Shown piece after piece: positions 6,107 to 15,438 of a DNA stretch of 64,000 bases. Both the position numbers and the translations under genes were made by a program. Every line of letters starts with the position of its first letter. Positions within the stretch are counted from its first letter, which is position 1. Source of the DNA: Prevotella sp. UBA4330 (GTDB lineage Bacteria > Bacteroidota > Bacteroidia > Bacteroidales > Bacteroidaceae). The notes under the pieces were generated by a model. The model had not been told where the DNA came from. It was given only the letters and a program-made list of their open reading frames with translations, and ran no database searches. The DNA lies in NCBI GenBank assembly GCA_002394385.1, contig DGTS01000015.1, forward strand, positions 1 through 64,000, in the 5' to 3' direction.

Positions 6107-8954
6107 GGCCCAGGTTTTTAAATATGTCACCGTACCTGGCGACATGATGCAGACACGCATCTACACGCTGGACAACGGACTGAAGGTTTATCTCTCTGCA
6201 AACAATGAGAAGCCGCGCATTCAGACATACATCGCCGTGCGCACTGGCTCGAAGAACGACCCTTCAGAGACAACCGGTCTGGCTCACTATCTGGAGCACC
6301 TGATGTTCAAGGGCACCAAGCAGTTCGGCACTAACAACCCCGAGGCTGAGGCTCCGCTGCTCGACGAGATAGAGAAGCGATACGAGGAATACCGCCTCAT
6401 CAAAGACCCCGAACTGCGCAAGCAGAAATACCATGAGATTGACAGCATCTCGCAACTGGCGGCACAGTATTTCATCCCCAACGAGTACGACAAACTGATG
6501 GCAGCCATCGGTGCTGAAGGAACAAACGCCTATACCAGCAACGATGTGACCTGCTACACCGAGGACATACCCGCCAACGAGGTGGAGAACTGGGCTAAGA
6601 TTCAGGCCGACCGCTTCCAGAACATGGTAATCCGCGGCTTCCATACCGAACTGGAGGCTGTGTATGAGGAATACAACATCGGACTCAGTTCCGACCAGCG
6701 GAAACTCTTCTACACCATAAGCAAGATGCTGTGGCCCAACCACCCATACGGAACGCAGACCACCATCGGCACACAGGAGCACCTGAAGAACCCGTCGATA
6801 GTGAACATCAAGAACTATTTCAACAAATGGTATCGCCCCAATAATGTTGCAATATGTATGGCTGGCGACCTCGACCCCGAAAAGACCATCGCCATCATCA
6901 ATAAGTATTTCGGCAAATGGGTACCGGGCGACGATGTAAAACAGCCTACATTAGCACCACTTACTCCAATTACCGCGCCCAAGGATTCCACCGTCATCGG
7001 ACAAGAAGCGGAACAGGTATGGATGGCATGGCAAGCCAAGGAAGCCAACGCTCTGCAGGCCGACACACTGCAACTGCTGGAAGACGTGCTGAGCAACGGA
7101 CGCGCAGGACTCTTCGACCTCAACCTGAACCAGACCATGAAGGTGCAGCGTGCAATGGGCGGTGCCGAACTGATGCACGACCACGGAGGTTTCTTCCTGA
7201 TGGGAACGCCAAAGCAGGGACAGAGTCTCGAAGAAGTAAGGAGCCTGATGCTCAGCGAGATTGACAAGTTGAAGAAAGGCAACTTCCCCGACAACTTGCT
7301 GACAAGCATCATCAACAACAAGAAACGCAGTTACTACCAACTATTGGAGAGCAATGCGGGACGTGCCGACCAGTTTGTCGATGCATTCATCAACGAGGTT
7401 GACTGGAAGCAGAAGGTGGGCCGCATCGACCGCATCTCTAAAATAACCAAGCCCGAACTGGTGGCCTTTGCCAACAGTTTCTTCACCGACGGCTATGTCA
7501 CCGTGTTCAAGAAACAGGGCATCGACTCTCTGCAGAAGAAAATCGACAAGCCAATAATCACTCCTATCCAGGCGAACCGCGACCAGATGAGCCAGTTCGT
7601 GAAGGACATACAGGACTCGCAGGTGGAGCCTATACAACCAAAGTTCGTAGATTACAAGACAGACTTCTCTTCCTCGCAGATGAAGAAAGGCATGCCGCTC
7701 TACTATGTTAAGAATACCACCAACGGATTGTTCAACCTTGCCTACCGATATGAGTTTGGACAGAGCGCAGACAAGCGGTATGACATTGCTGCCGACTACA
7801 TACAATACCTCGGCACCGACCGCATGACAGCCACCGACATCAAGCAGAAGTTCTATGAACTGGGATGCGACTGGAGCATCAACGTGGGAGAGGAAAACCT
7901 CACCGTAAGCCTTTCAGGACTCAGCGAGAACATGACACAGGCCATGACATTGCTTGACGACCTGTTCATGCATGCAAAGGCCGACAAGGAGGCATACGAC
8001 CAACTGGTGGACATGACAATGAAGAAACGCAACGATGCCAAGAAGAGCCAGCAGTCTTATTTCGCATATCTCTATGCCTACGGCACACAAGGTGCCCACA
8101 ACGCCTACCGCGACCTCGTGACGGAACAGGAACTGAAGAGCGCCGACCCACAGGCGTTCATCGACCTGCTGAAGAATCTGTCTCAGTATGAACATTGCGT
8201 GCTCTACTACGGACCCGTAGACGAGAAGACCGTTGCAGACAACGTCAAGAAACTGCACAGCACGGCGAAACAACTCGCCAGCGTTCCGCAGAACAACCCG
8301 TATCTCGACCAGAGGGCCGACAAGAACGAGGTGCTGCTTGCTCCATACGACGCCAAGAACATCTACATGCGCATGTATCACAACGAGGGGCGCGACTGGA
8401 ACCCTGACGAGGCAGCCACACGCGCACTCTTCAACGAGTATTTCGGTGGCGGCATGAACGGCATAGTGTTCCAGGAGATGCGCGAGACACGCGGACTTGC
8501 ATACAACGCATACGCCTTCTACTCTCGCCCCAGCGTGAAGGGACGCAAGGAGTCGTTCATGACACATATTATCACGCAGAACGACAAGATGATGGACTGC
8601 ATCAACCACTACAACGAGATTCTCAACGAGATGCCTGCCAGCGAGAACGGCTTCAACATCGCGAAGGACGCTCTGACAAAGCAGTTGGCAAGCATGCGCA
8701 CCACGAAGATGAGCATCATCTACAGTTATCTGAACGCCAAGCGACTGGGCATCGACTACGACCTGAACAGCAAAATCTATCAGGACCTGCCCAATGTGAC
8801 TCTGCAGGACATCGTCAACTACGAGAAGAAACTCATAGCAAACAAGGAGTACCGCTACATAATTCTCGGTGACGAGAAGGCTCTCGACATGGAGGCTCTC
8901 GAAAAGATAGCAACCGTGAAACGCCTCACCGCCGAGGAGGTTTTCGGATATTAA
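6048..8954 (+). CDS. M16 family zinc metallopeptidase, two-halved, exported
   Basis: This 968-residue pitrilysin/insulinase-type protease should degrade peptides in the periplasm. The inverted zinc motif HYLEH is at residues 80-84, with the downstream glutamate in ELEAVYEEYN. A second, inactive M16 half follows (about 520-968), giving the usual four-domain architecture. The N-terminus MKRFLYLFLPFYLFTFLPLK is a hydrophobic signal peptide ending at ...KAQ. Remarkably, its core is encoded by the right arm of the octamer inverted repeat (6070-6106), so start codon and signal lie inside the S23 element. A downstream start (Met33) would lack any signal. The ATG overlaps the upstream TGA. Confidence 0.95.
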   Translation: MKRFLYLFLPFYLFTFLPLKAQVFKYVTVPGDMMQTRIYTLDNGLKVYLSANNEKPRIQTYIAVRTGSKNDPSETTGLAHYLEHLMFKGTKQFGTNNPEAEAPLLDEIEKRYEEYRLIKDPELRKQKYHEIDSISQLAAQYFIPNEYDKLMAAIGAEGTNAYTSNDVTCYTEDIPANEVENWAKIQADRFQNMVIRGFHTELEAVYEEYNIGLSSDQRKLFYTISKMLWPNHPYGTQTTIGTQEHLKNPSIVNIKNYFNKWYRPNNVAICMAGDLDPEKTIAIINKYFGKWVPGDDVKQPTLAPLTPITAPKDSTVIGQEAEQVWMAWQAKEANALQADTLQLLEDVLSNGRAGLFDLNLNQTMKVQRAMGGAELMHDHGGFFLMGTPKQGQSLEEVRSLMLSEIDKLKKGNFPDNLLTSIINNKKRSYYQLLESNAGRADQFVDAFINEVDWKQKVGRIDRISKITKPELVAFANSFFTDGYVTVFKKQGIDSLQKKIDKPIITPIQANRDQMSQFVKDIQDSQVEPIQPKFVDYKTDFSSSQMKKGMPLYYVKNTTNGLFNLAYRYEFGQSADKRYDIAADYIQYLGTDRMTATDIKQKFYELGCDWSINVGEENLTVSLSGLSENMTQAMTLLDDLFMHAKADKEAYDQLVDMTMKKRNDAKKSQQSYFAYLYAYGTQGAHNAYRDLVTEQELKSADPQAFIDLLKNLSQYEHCVLYYGPVDEKTVADNVKKLHSTAKQLASVPQNNPYLDQRADKNEVLLAPYDAKNIYMRMYHNEGRDWNPDEAATRALFNEYFGGGMNGIVFQEMRETRGLAYNAYAFYSRPSVKGRKESFMTHIITQNDKMMDCINHYNEILNEMPASENGFNIAKDALTKQLASMRTTKMSIIYSYLNAKRLGIDYDLNSKIYQDLPNVTLQDIVNYEKKLIANKEYRYIILGDEKALDMEALEKIATVKRLTAEEVFGY

Positions 8955-9001
8955 AAAGCGAAGATACCTATTAAAGCAACTATAAATAAAAAAGAAACAT
9001 T

Positions 9002-10648
9002 ATGGCAAACAAACCTGAATTTAAGTACGCTCCGATGTTCCAACTCGGAAAGGACAACACGGAGTATCGCCTGCTCTCAAAAGAGGGAGTAAGCACAGGC
9101 GAATTTGAAGGACACAAGATTCTGAAAGTTTCTAAGGAAGCACTCACGCTGCTCGCACAGCAGGCTTTCCACGACGTGGAGTTCATGCTGCGACGCGATC
9201 ACAACATGCAGGTGGCTGCAATACTGAGCGACCCCGAGGCATCGGAGAACGACAAGTATGTGGCACTGCAGTTCCTGCGCAACGCCGAGACAGCATGCAA
9301 GGGCATACTGCCTTTCTGCCAGGACACCGGCACCGCCATCATACACGGCGAAAAGGGACAGCAGGTGTGGACAGGATTCGAGGACGAAGAGGCACTGTCG
9401 CTCGGTGTTTACAACACCTTCACCGAGGACAATCTGCGCTACTCTCAGAACGCTCCACTGAACATGTACGACGAGGTGAACACCCGCTGCAACCTGCCGG
9501 CACAGATAGATATCGAGGCTGTTGAGGGCGACGAGTACCGCTTCGTGATGGTGGCAAAGGGCGGTGGCTCGGCAAACAAGACCTACTTCTACCCCATGAC
9601 CAAGGCTACCATACAGAACGAAGGCACGCTGCTGCCATTCCTCGTTGAGAAGATGAAGACGCTCGGCACAGCCGCTTGCCCACCCTATCACATTGCATTC
9701 GTCATCGGCGGTACATCGGCAGAGAAGAACCTGCTCACAGTGAAACTCGCATCAATAAAATACTACGACAACCTGCCAACCACAGGCGACGAGACAGGAC
9801 GCGCATTCCGCGACATCGACCTTGAGCAGAAACTGCTGCTCGAAGCACACAAGATAGGACTCGGTGCACAGTTCGGAGGCAAGCATCTGGCTCACGACAT
9901 CCGCGTAATCCGCCTGCCACGCCACGGTGCATCATGCCCCATCGGAATGGGCGTTAGTTGTTCGGCCGACCGCAACATCAAGGCGAAAATCAATGCCGAC
10001 GGTATCTGGCTCGAGAAGATGGACGACAACCCAACAGAACTTATCCCCGAGGAGTATCGCCGTCCTGGAGAGGGAACGAAGGGCATTGAGATTGACCTCG
10101 ACAAGGGCATCGACGCCGTTCGTGCCGAACTGACCAAATATCCTGTATCGACACGCGTCAACCTGAAGGGAACAATCATCGTGGCTCGCGACATCGCACA
10201 CGCCAAACTAAAGGCACGTCTCGATGCCGGCGAGGAGATGCCAGCATACTTCAAGGATCACCCAATACTCTATGCTGGACCAGCAAAGACTCCCGAAGGT
10301 TATCCTTGCGGCTCTATGGGACCAACCACAGCCAACCGTATGGACCCATACGTTGACGAGTTCCAGGATCATGGCGCTTCGCTCGTGATGATTGCCAAGG
10401 GCAACCGCACACAGGAGGTGACCGATGCTTGCAAGAAGCACGGCGGATTCTATCTGGGCACCATCGGAGGTGTGGCTGCAGTACTCTCACAGTCGAGCAT
10501 CAAGAGCATCGAGTGCGTGGAGTATCCCGAACTCGGCATGGAGGCAATATGGAAAATCACCGTTGAGGACTTCCCTGCCTTCATCCTCGTTGATGACAAG
10601 GGCAACGACTTCTTCAAGCAGTTGAAGCCGTGGAAGTGTAATTCATAA
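9002..10648 (+). CDS. Class I fumarate hydratase (iron-sulfur)
   Basis: This enzyme interconverts fumarate and malate in the cytoplasm and serves the reductive branch that makes succinate in Bacteroidales. The 548-residue length fits single-chain class I fumarases. Features seen are [11 protein letters not shown] near residue 100 (first cluster cysteine), [13 protein letters not shown] near 318 (second), and a C-terminal half with TTANRMDPY and [13 protein letters not shown] matching the beta-type domain. It follows the M16 gene by 47 bp but is metabolically unrelated to it. The octamer inverted repeat at 10654-10767 follows and may act as a terminator. Confidence 0.95.
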   Translation: MANKPEFKYAPMFQLGKDNTEYRLLSKEGVSTGEFEGHKILKVSKEALTLLAQQAFHDVEFMLRRDHNMQVAAILSDPEASENDKYVALQFLRNAETACKGILPFCQDTGTAIIHGEKGQQVWTGFEDEEALSLGVYNTFTEDNLRYSQNAPLNMYDEVNTRCNLPAQIDIEAVEGDEYRFVMVAKGGGSANKTYFYPMTKATIQNEGTLLPFLVEKMKTLGTAACPPYHIAFVIGGTSAEKNLLTVKLASIKYYDNLPTTGDETGRAFRDIDLEQKLLLEAHKIGLGAQFGGKHLAHDIRVIRLPRHGASCPIGMGVSCSADRNIKAKINADGIWLEKMDDNPTELIPEEYRRPGEGTKGIEIDLDKGIDAVRAELTKYPVSTRVNLKGTIIVARDIAHAKLKARLDAGEEMPAYFKDHPILYAGPAKTPEGYPCGSMGPTTANRMDPYVDEFQDHGASLVMIAKGNRTQEVTDACKKHGGFYLGTIGGVAAVLSQSSIKSIECVEYPELGMEAIWKITVEDFPAFILVDDKGNDFFKQLKPWKCNS

Positions 10649-10653
10649 TTGAT

Positions 10654-10767
10654 TAGTTGACGAGTTGATAAGTTAATGAGTTGATAAGTTAATTGTCAAA
10701 TTCCCTAAACAAATAACTTGTTTACCTGTCAACTCGTCAACTTGTCAACTCGTTTACTTGTCAACTA
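10654..10767. repeat. Degenerate octamer inverted repeat
   Basis: The left arm (from 10654) and right arm (10728-10767) are built from five octamers of the type GTTGAYRA and its complement. They pair over ~40 bp at roughly 70%, most mismatches being transitions that G-U pairs could tolerate in RNA. No gene lies in the loop. Confidence 0.75.
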
Positions 10768-10807
10768 AAAGTAATAAAACTCAGTAACTTATAGAAACAG
10801 AAAAAGA

Positions 10808-11140
10808 ATGAAAAAGATTATCATCGCTGCCTTAGCAATCATCATCTGCGGTGCAGCACAGGCAAAAGACAAAACAGTGAAATTCAAGGTGAATGGCCGT
10901 TGCGAACGTTGCGGAAAGCGCATCATAAGCACAGCCAAGGCCATCGACGGAGTGAAAACCGCTGAATGGGACGAAGTGACAAAGGACATGGTAGTGACTT
11001 TCGACACCAAGAAAACATCTAAGAAGGACATTCAGCGCGCCATCGTGGGCCTCGGATTCACCGCAGGCAAGATGAAACCCGAAGCAGGCAAGGAGAAGAA
11101 ACACGACCCCAACTGCGGTAAGGGCGACTGCAAGGACTAA
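10808..11140 (+). CDS. Exported heavy-metal-associated (HMA) domain protein
   Basis: This 110-residue protein has a signal peptide (MKKIIIAALAIIICGAAQA) followed by one ferredoxin-like HMA domain. The metal site GRCERCGKR supplies the CxxC pair at about residues 31-34, and the tail adds a Cys/His-rich end (KKHDPNCGKGDCKD). It should bind copper, zinc or a similar soft metal in the periplasm, as a chaperone or scavenger. No P-type ATPase or efflux system adjoins it. A strong terminator follows at 11165-11209, so it is probably monocistronic. Confidence 0.88.
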   Translation: MKKIIIAALAIIICGAAQAKDKTVKFKVNGRCERCGKRIISTAKAIDGVKTAEWDEVTKDMVVTFDTKKTSKKDIQRAIVGLGFTAGKMKPEAGKEKKHDPNCGKGDCKD

Positions 11141-11164
11141 GGCTGCATGACATTCACTACAAAG

Positions 11165-11209
11165 GTGTGTCAGGATAGGAATAAAGAACTATCCTGACAC
11201 ACTTTTTTT
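11165..11209 (+). terminator. Terminator of the HMA gene
   Basis: A perfect 14-bp stem (11165-11178 with 11189-11202), 10-nt loop and a following T-run. It is a clear intrinsic terminator. Confidence 0.9.
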
Positions 11210-11225
11210 AGGCAAATATACACTA

Positions 11226-11272
11226 TTTGACCCCATCGTTAATGACTCCCCGCCCCTGTAGGGGAGGGGAGA
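11226..11272. repeat. GC-rich hairpin repeat, short copy
   Basis: TATTTGACCCC is followed by the hairpin CTCCCCGCCCCTGTAGGGG and then GAGGGGAGACAT. The same succession occurs in the larger element at 31141-31396. This copy contains essentially only one end. Confidence 0.65.
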
Positions 11273-11412
11273 CATCTCTTACAGCATCTTTCAGAACACT
11301 AACCCATCAGGAGGGTGTAATAATATTTAGTTCTTTTATTATATCTCGCCGAAAGAAGCAAGAGGAATAGCAAGAAATATCCAACGGGATTACAACTGAT
11401 GCCAAACCGCGA

Positions 11413-11434
11413 GACAATGTTAATAACTTTGTTA
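11413..11434. repeat. Single copy of the 22-bp family A palindrome
   Basis: This 22-mer matches the third unit of the 23244-23331 array at 20 of 22 positions. The preceding CAAACCGCG also matches the sequence bordering that array, read on the other strand. It lies in a gene-free stretch downstream of the secreted-protein operon. Confidence 0.65.
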
Positions 11435-11492
11435 CCCCATTCGTATCTAACTGGAAACCAGGTAGTTACAAACGTCGTTTTCGGAGCACAAC

Positions 11493-11741
11493 TCAGTCGT
11501 CCCAAATCTTCGTAAACGTCTTGGGAATGAAGTCCATCGGGTCGCGGCGATACTTGATGATGCTGTCGGCAGGCTCAGCATCATCGTCGTCAACAACATC
11601 ATGATGTCTCTTGCCCTCGGCACCGCTCTGGCTGGCACCCTCGCCACTCGTATCCACAGGTATGGTGGTTCCGAGGTCGAGGAGGGTGTTGCCAAAGCAG
11701 GCCACCTCTATTGTCTCCGGTGACATATATATTTTTTTCAT
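11493..11741 (-). CDS. Small acidic protein of unknown function
   Basis: This is an 82-residue protein beginning MKKIYMSPETIEV, the opening seen in many short Bacteroidales hypothetical proteins (known by resemblance, family unnamed). The middle is Gly/Ser-rich, then comes a run VVDDDDAEPAD and a basic/aromatic tail ending KTFTKIWDD. There is no signal peptide or cysteine pair; one Cys is at residue 15. It starts three bases after the stop of the 69-residue-repeat protein gene, so it is the last gene of that operon and probably co-expressed. An overlapping frame (11299-11505) is rejected. A peptide or modified-peptide precursor is possible but unsupported. Confidence 0.65.
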   Translation of the reverse strand: MKKIYMSPETIEVACFGNTLLDLGTTIPVDTSGEGASQSGAEGKRHHDVVDDDDAEPADSIIKYRRDPMDFIPKTFTKIWDD

Positions 11742-11744
11742 TGT

Positions 11745-13226
11745 TTACTTTATTACGACTTTCTTTCCGTTAATGATATAAATGCCTCGTGTGGGATGAT
11801 CAACCTTCTGTCCCTGCAAGTTATAGATGGTGCCGTCGAGCATTGAGGGTTCTGGGTCGTTCGATGGAACGCCGTCGAGCCCTGTCACTGTTTCGTCGTC
11901 CCACACAATGCCGATGAAGTTGGCTCCCGCTGCCTCGCTGGTGAGCAATGGCAGATAAGCACGGTGTGCCGGCATCATGACAGACTCATCCTCATCGAGA
12001 ATCATGACGAAGCGTCCACCCTTCATCATATAGTTGGTGTATTGTCCGTCGGTGGCGTTCACGTGTACCGACTCCACAACGGGCACCAGCCGGTTGCTTT
12101 CGTTGGTTGCTCCCGCTTCTGCGGTGTACCTCAGCCGATAGGTCTCACCGCCCGTTCCGCTGAGCAGCATACCGGTGTTGGCCGATATGACGTTGCCGTC
12201 GATGCTGATAATCTTTATTGCCAGTCCCTCGTCCACCTCTTTCAGATATGTGCAGAAGTGTGCTTGCAGTCCGTCGGGCAATGTCAGGTTGACATCAGCA
12301 GAGAACGTTCCCACTCCCGATGCCGGAACGGTGTAGTCGTAGAAACTACGGCTCTCGAAAGTCACCGAGCGCGGCTCGCTCCATGCGCCCTTAGAGTCGC
12401 CGCAGCGCCACCACAGGGTATGGGTGCCAGCCTCCACGTCGCTGATGTCGATGTCCATAGTGCCCGATGCCGCGCTGAGCGACCCAGTCTTGAAGTCAGC
12501 CGTCTCTTCATCGAACCAATACATATAGCGCGTAATGGTGGTTTCCTCCATCACGTTGTTGTCTTTCACGATGAAATACCTCGCCACTTGCGAACTCCAC
12601 ACGCCCGTATTGTCCTTCACGCGCACGGTCAATGAGTGCAGACCGGGCTTCAGCGCCGTGATGTCGATTGTGGAGGGCTGCGTCTCCGATGGAACAATAG
12701 CGTCCAGATTGCCGTCAATCCAATACTGATGGAGCACGATACGCTTCTCTTCCACCACCGTTTCTGCTTGTGGCACAATGAAATACTTGGCCACCTGCGA
12801 ACTCCACATTCCAGTGTTGTCCTTTACTCGAACCGTGAACGAATGCAGACCAGGCTTCAGTGTCTGGATGTCGATGGTTGCAGGCTTTTGTTCCTGTGTT
12901 ACCCTAGCCTCTATCTTGCCGTCAATCCAGTACTGGTGCTGCTTGATTGTCTTGCTGGTAGCGCTGGAAGGGGCAAACGGAACGATGAAATACTTGGCCA
13001 CTTGCGAACTCCACAATCCCTCACTGTCCTTCACGCGGACGGTCAGCGAGTGCAGTCCGGGCTTCAAATCCCCGATGCCGATACTGGTGGGAGACTCCGC
13101 CAAGGTCTGAGCCTCAGCGATATTACCGTCTATCCAATATTGTCGCTCGACGATACTCTTTTGTGCTGTTGCGACGGATGTCATCGCCAGTGTCGCCGCT
13201 ATCAGCAGATATCTAATTCTGTTCAT
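11745..13226 (-). CDS. Secreted protein with four 69-residue repeats
   Basis: This 493-residue protein has a signal peptide (about 1-22). Four tandem repeats begin at QYWIDG (residues 29, 98, 167) and YMYWFDEE (234), a strict period of 69. Each holds a LKPGLHSLTVRVKD segment and ends WSSQVAKYFIV, suggesting a beta-sandwich (Ig-like) unit; the fourth is diverged. A ~150-residue beta-rich region follows. The tail IYNLQGQKV...GIYIINGKKVVIK resembles the C-terminal domain used by Bacteroidetes for secretion or surface attachment (type IX type A-like). Function is unknown; adhesion or cell-surface structure is a guess. It is third in a four-gene operon. Confidence 0.85.
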   Translation of the reverse strand: MNRIRYLLIAATLAMTSVATAQKSIVERQYWIDGNIAEAQTLAESPTSIGIGDLKPGLHSLTVRVKDSEGLWSSQVAKYFIVPFAPSSATSKTIKQHQYWIDGKIEARVTQEQKPATIDIQTLKPGLHSFTVRVKDNTGMWSSQVAKYFIVPQAETVVEEKRIVLHQYWIDGNLDAIVPSETQPSTIDITALKPGLHSLTVRVKDNTGVWSSQVARYFIVKDNNVMEETTITRYMYWFDEETADFKTGSLSAASGTMDIDISDVEAGTHTLWWRCGDSKGAWSEPRSVTFESRSFYDYTVPASGVGTFSADVNLTLPDGLQAHFCTYLKEVDEGLAIKIISIDGNVISANTGMLLSGTGGETYRLRYTAEAGATNESNRLVPVVESVHVNATDGQYTNYMMKGGRFVMILDEDESVMMPAHRAYLPLLTSEAAGANFIGIVWDDETVTGLDGVPSNDPEPSMLDGTIYNLQGQKVDHPTRGIYIINGKKVVIK

Positions 13227-13245
13227 AGTCTTCCGTGTTTATAAT

Positions 13246-14295
13246 TTATCTTACTCCAGCCTGATAGTTAACTTTAAGTTCTGTACCATCAACTGTAGCG
13301 TTCAGGTTCCTCACGTAAGGAGTTGATGGAACCTTGTTCCAACCATCACCTCCATACGGGCCGATGGGAGTACCGTCTGTGCCCAGATAGGTTTCATTTT
13401 TAAGTTTCCAATTTCGAGTCTGCGAATAATCGATATTATTGATACCATCATCAAAGAGGTCATTTATTGGAACACTAACTATGCAACCATTCTGGGTTAC
13501 TGAACTATCTAAACCACTTTCGACGATGATACAGTTCTGAGCTACACTATAAAACCCGAGCGGGGTTTGTCCCCATCCATCATAGGCACCTCTGTGACCA
13601 ATGATCGAATTGGTCCAGATGAATTCGCTCCAGTTAGCATCATCATTGCTATAATGCCCTGAACCATAACGCAAAGCCTTAATACAGTGATCAATCTGCA
13701 CATCACTATCCTTGCTGAACTGGGCAACCCTGTCCCATATATAGCAGTTGGCGATAAACAAACCATCTGCAATAACGGTGCTCGTTCCATAAATACCGCG
13801 TCCTATCCTACATTGCTTTATAGTCCCCCCCTCGATATTGCTGTTAAATCTAAGATTACTCTCGACAAAACACCTCTTCAGGGTAAAACCCTTCAATTGT
13901 GCGGTAGTGGAACTGTTGGTGGTATTAGCCGCTAACAGTTCACCTTTCACAAACACTCCCTCGATGTGAACTCCTTCAAGTACTGCATCTGCCTTACCCA
14001 CACGCAAATCTCCGTTGATGGTGGTAATAGAAGTGTTCGCTTCCTGATCTTCCTCGAATCCGCATCCGTAGATGGACAGAACTTTCTCAATGCAGGCAGG
14101 CGGAACAAATGAACCGTTGCTTAAGGTTATCACGTCGCCGTCAACTGCAGCATTGTACGCCTGCACAAAAGCAGAACCGCCCTTATAAACACTCACGTCG
14201 TCGCCATGCTGAAGTACAGCAGTAATAATTTCATTCTGCGCCCCCGCTGCCACCGTGCAGCAGAGTGCAACGATTGATAATAGAATCTTTTTCAT
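13246..14295 (-). CDS. Secreted beta-helix-like protein, paralogue B
   Basis: This 349-residue protein has a clear signal peptide (MKKILLSIVALCCTVAAGAQ). The body has irregular repeats with regular V/I/C spacing (IEGGTIKQCRIGRGIYGTS, VIADGLFIANCYIWDRV), as in right-handed beta-helix (pectate-lyase-fold) proteins. No catalytic motif is evident. The N-terminal ~35 residues and the C-terminal segment (GWNKVP...VRNLNATVDGTELKVNY) closely match the upstream neighbour while the middle is diverged, so the two genes arose by duplication. It lacks the GIYI-type tail of the downstream gene. Spacing is 23 bp to the upstream gene and 19 bp to the downstream one. Confidence 0.85.
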   Translation of the reverse strand: MKKILLSIVALCCTVAAGAQNEIITAVLQHGDDVSVYKGGSAFVQAYNAAVDGDVITLSNGSFVPPACIEKVLSIYGCGFEEDQEANTSITTINGDLRVGKADAVLEGVHIEGVFVKGELLAANTTNSSTTAQLKGFTLKRCFVESNLRFNSNIEGGTIKQCRIGRGIYGTSTVIADGLFIANCYIWDRVAQFSKDSDVQIDHCIKALRYGSGHYSNDDANWSEFIWTNSIIGHRGAYDGWGQTPLGFYSVAQNCIIVESGLDSSVTQNGCIVSVPINDLFDDGINNIDYSQTRNWKLKNETYLGTDGTPIGPYGGDGWNKVPSTPYVRNLNATVDGTELKVNYQAGVR

Positions 14296-14318
14296 GCTAT
14301 TGCAGTTATTGGTTATTC

Positions 14319-15305
14319 TTATCTTGCTTCGGCCTCATACGCCACGTTGAGGTCAGTACCGGCCACGGTGGCATTGAGGTTCTTCACAACCGGAGTTCCT
14401 GGCACCTTGCTCCATCCGTAGCGGATGCCTATCTCTTGGCCATCGGTTCCTATCCATGTCGTGGGCTGCTGTATTTCGTAGGTCCGGGCGGCGGAATAGT
14501 TAGCATTTGTCGCATCAGAGAAGATGTTATTGATGTCAACAGCATAACAATTTTGGAAATCATTCTTGTCCTGATTGTTATAACTGAAACTCCTAAAAAT
14601 ACAGTTATGAGCAACTGCTCCTTCTGTATTGGCAAAAACTGCACGGTCATAATAAGCACCAACCCAATAATACGTGAAAATGCTGTTGGAACAGAAGTAA
14701 GGCCCCACAAAATTGCAAGTGATACAATGATCAATCTTGACACTGCTGCTCACATTAAATGTATTTATGGCACCTCCTACATAGCAGTTTTGTATGATGC
14801 AGTTGTTGGCTATTTTGTCGCCTCCGGCAATAGCCCCCGTAATGACACAATTCCTGATTGTCGTGTTCGTGTTTTCAACTACGTTGACGTTGCCGTTAAC
14901 ATAACACTTTTCCATTACGAAACCCTCTAACGAAACATTCGTATTGACGTGGCTGTTAAAATATATACCTTCCAAATGAATATCCGAAAGGGTTCCTCCC
15001 CCAGAGGCTCCGAGATTCAACTGGCCGTTGATTTTTGACACCTCTGTACCGGTATTCGCATCCTTTTCGAAGCCAGCACCATAGACGGTAATAGACTTTG
15101 TGATGTCTGAAACGTTAAACGCGCCTGCCGAAAGAGTAATCACATCTCCGTCGGCTGCGGCTGCATTTGCGTTGACAAAGGCATTTGCGCCAGTGAAGAC
15201 ACTCACGTCGCTGCCATGCTGAAGCACGGCGGTCATAATTTCATTCTGCGCCCCTGCCACAACTGCGCAGCAGAGCGCAACGATTGATAATAGAATCTTC
15301 TTCAT
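14319..15305 (-). CDS. Secreted beta-helix-like protein, paralogue A
   Basis: This 328-residue protein is the first gene of the minus-strand operon. Its signal peptide (MKKILLSIVALCCAVVAGAQ) differs from that of paralogue B at only two positions, and the next segment NEIMTAVLQHGSDVSV is also nearly the same. The central region has parallel beta-helix-like spacing (MEKCYVNGNVNVVENTNTTI, IQNCYVGGAINTF). The C-terminus GWSKVPGTPVVKNLNATVAG parallels paralogue B. Conserved ends with a variable middle suggest selection for export and interaction with diversity in the exposed surface. Function is unknown. Confidence 0.85.
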   Translation of the reverse strand: MKKILLSIVALCCAVVAGAQNEIMTAVLQHGSDVSVFTGANAFVNANAAAADGDVITLSAGAFNVSDITKSITVYGAGFEKDANTGTEVSKINGQLNLGASGGGTLSDIHLEGIYFNSHVNTNVSLEGFVMEKCYVNGNVNVVENTNTTIRNCVITGAIAGGDKIANNCIIQNCYVGGAINTFNVSSSVKIDHCITCNFVGPYFCSNSIFTYYWVGAYYDRAVFANTEGAVAHNCIFRSFSYNNQDKNDFQNCYAVDINNIFSDATNANYSAARTYEIQQPTTWIGTDGQEIGIRYGWSKVPGTPVVKNLNATVAGTDLNVAYEAEAR

Positions 15306-15351
15306 AGATACGTCTTATTATTAATGATTAATATGTGCGAATGATTTTTAG

Positions 15352-15359
15352 CAAAGGTA
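15352..15359 (-). promoter_or_regulatory. -7 element of the secreted-protein operon
   Basis: Minus-strand TACCTTTG lies 46 bp before the start of paralogue A. The -33 element is not obvious. It would drive all four genes down to 11493. Confidence 0.5.
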
Positions 15360-15394
15360 AAGCATAATCCTGGAAACCAACTACCATAAAACGA

Positions 15395-15430
15395 AAATCG
15401 ACTGCCAATTCATGTTTTGGCAGTCGATTT
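15395..15430. terminator. Terminator of the Kelch-AraC gene
   Basis: A perfect 14-bp stem (15395-15408 with 15417-15430) with an 8-nt loop begins nine bases past the AraC-gene stop. T-rich sequence on the minus-strand exit side supports termination. Confidence 0.8.
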
Positions 15431-15438
15431 ACTTGTAT

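Noticed and set aside
11299..11505. 68-codon minus frame overlapping the small acidic gene
   Set aside because: It overlaps the real gene's end and includes the family A repeat. There is no start signal and no recognisable product.
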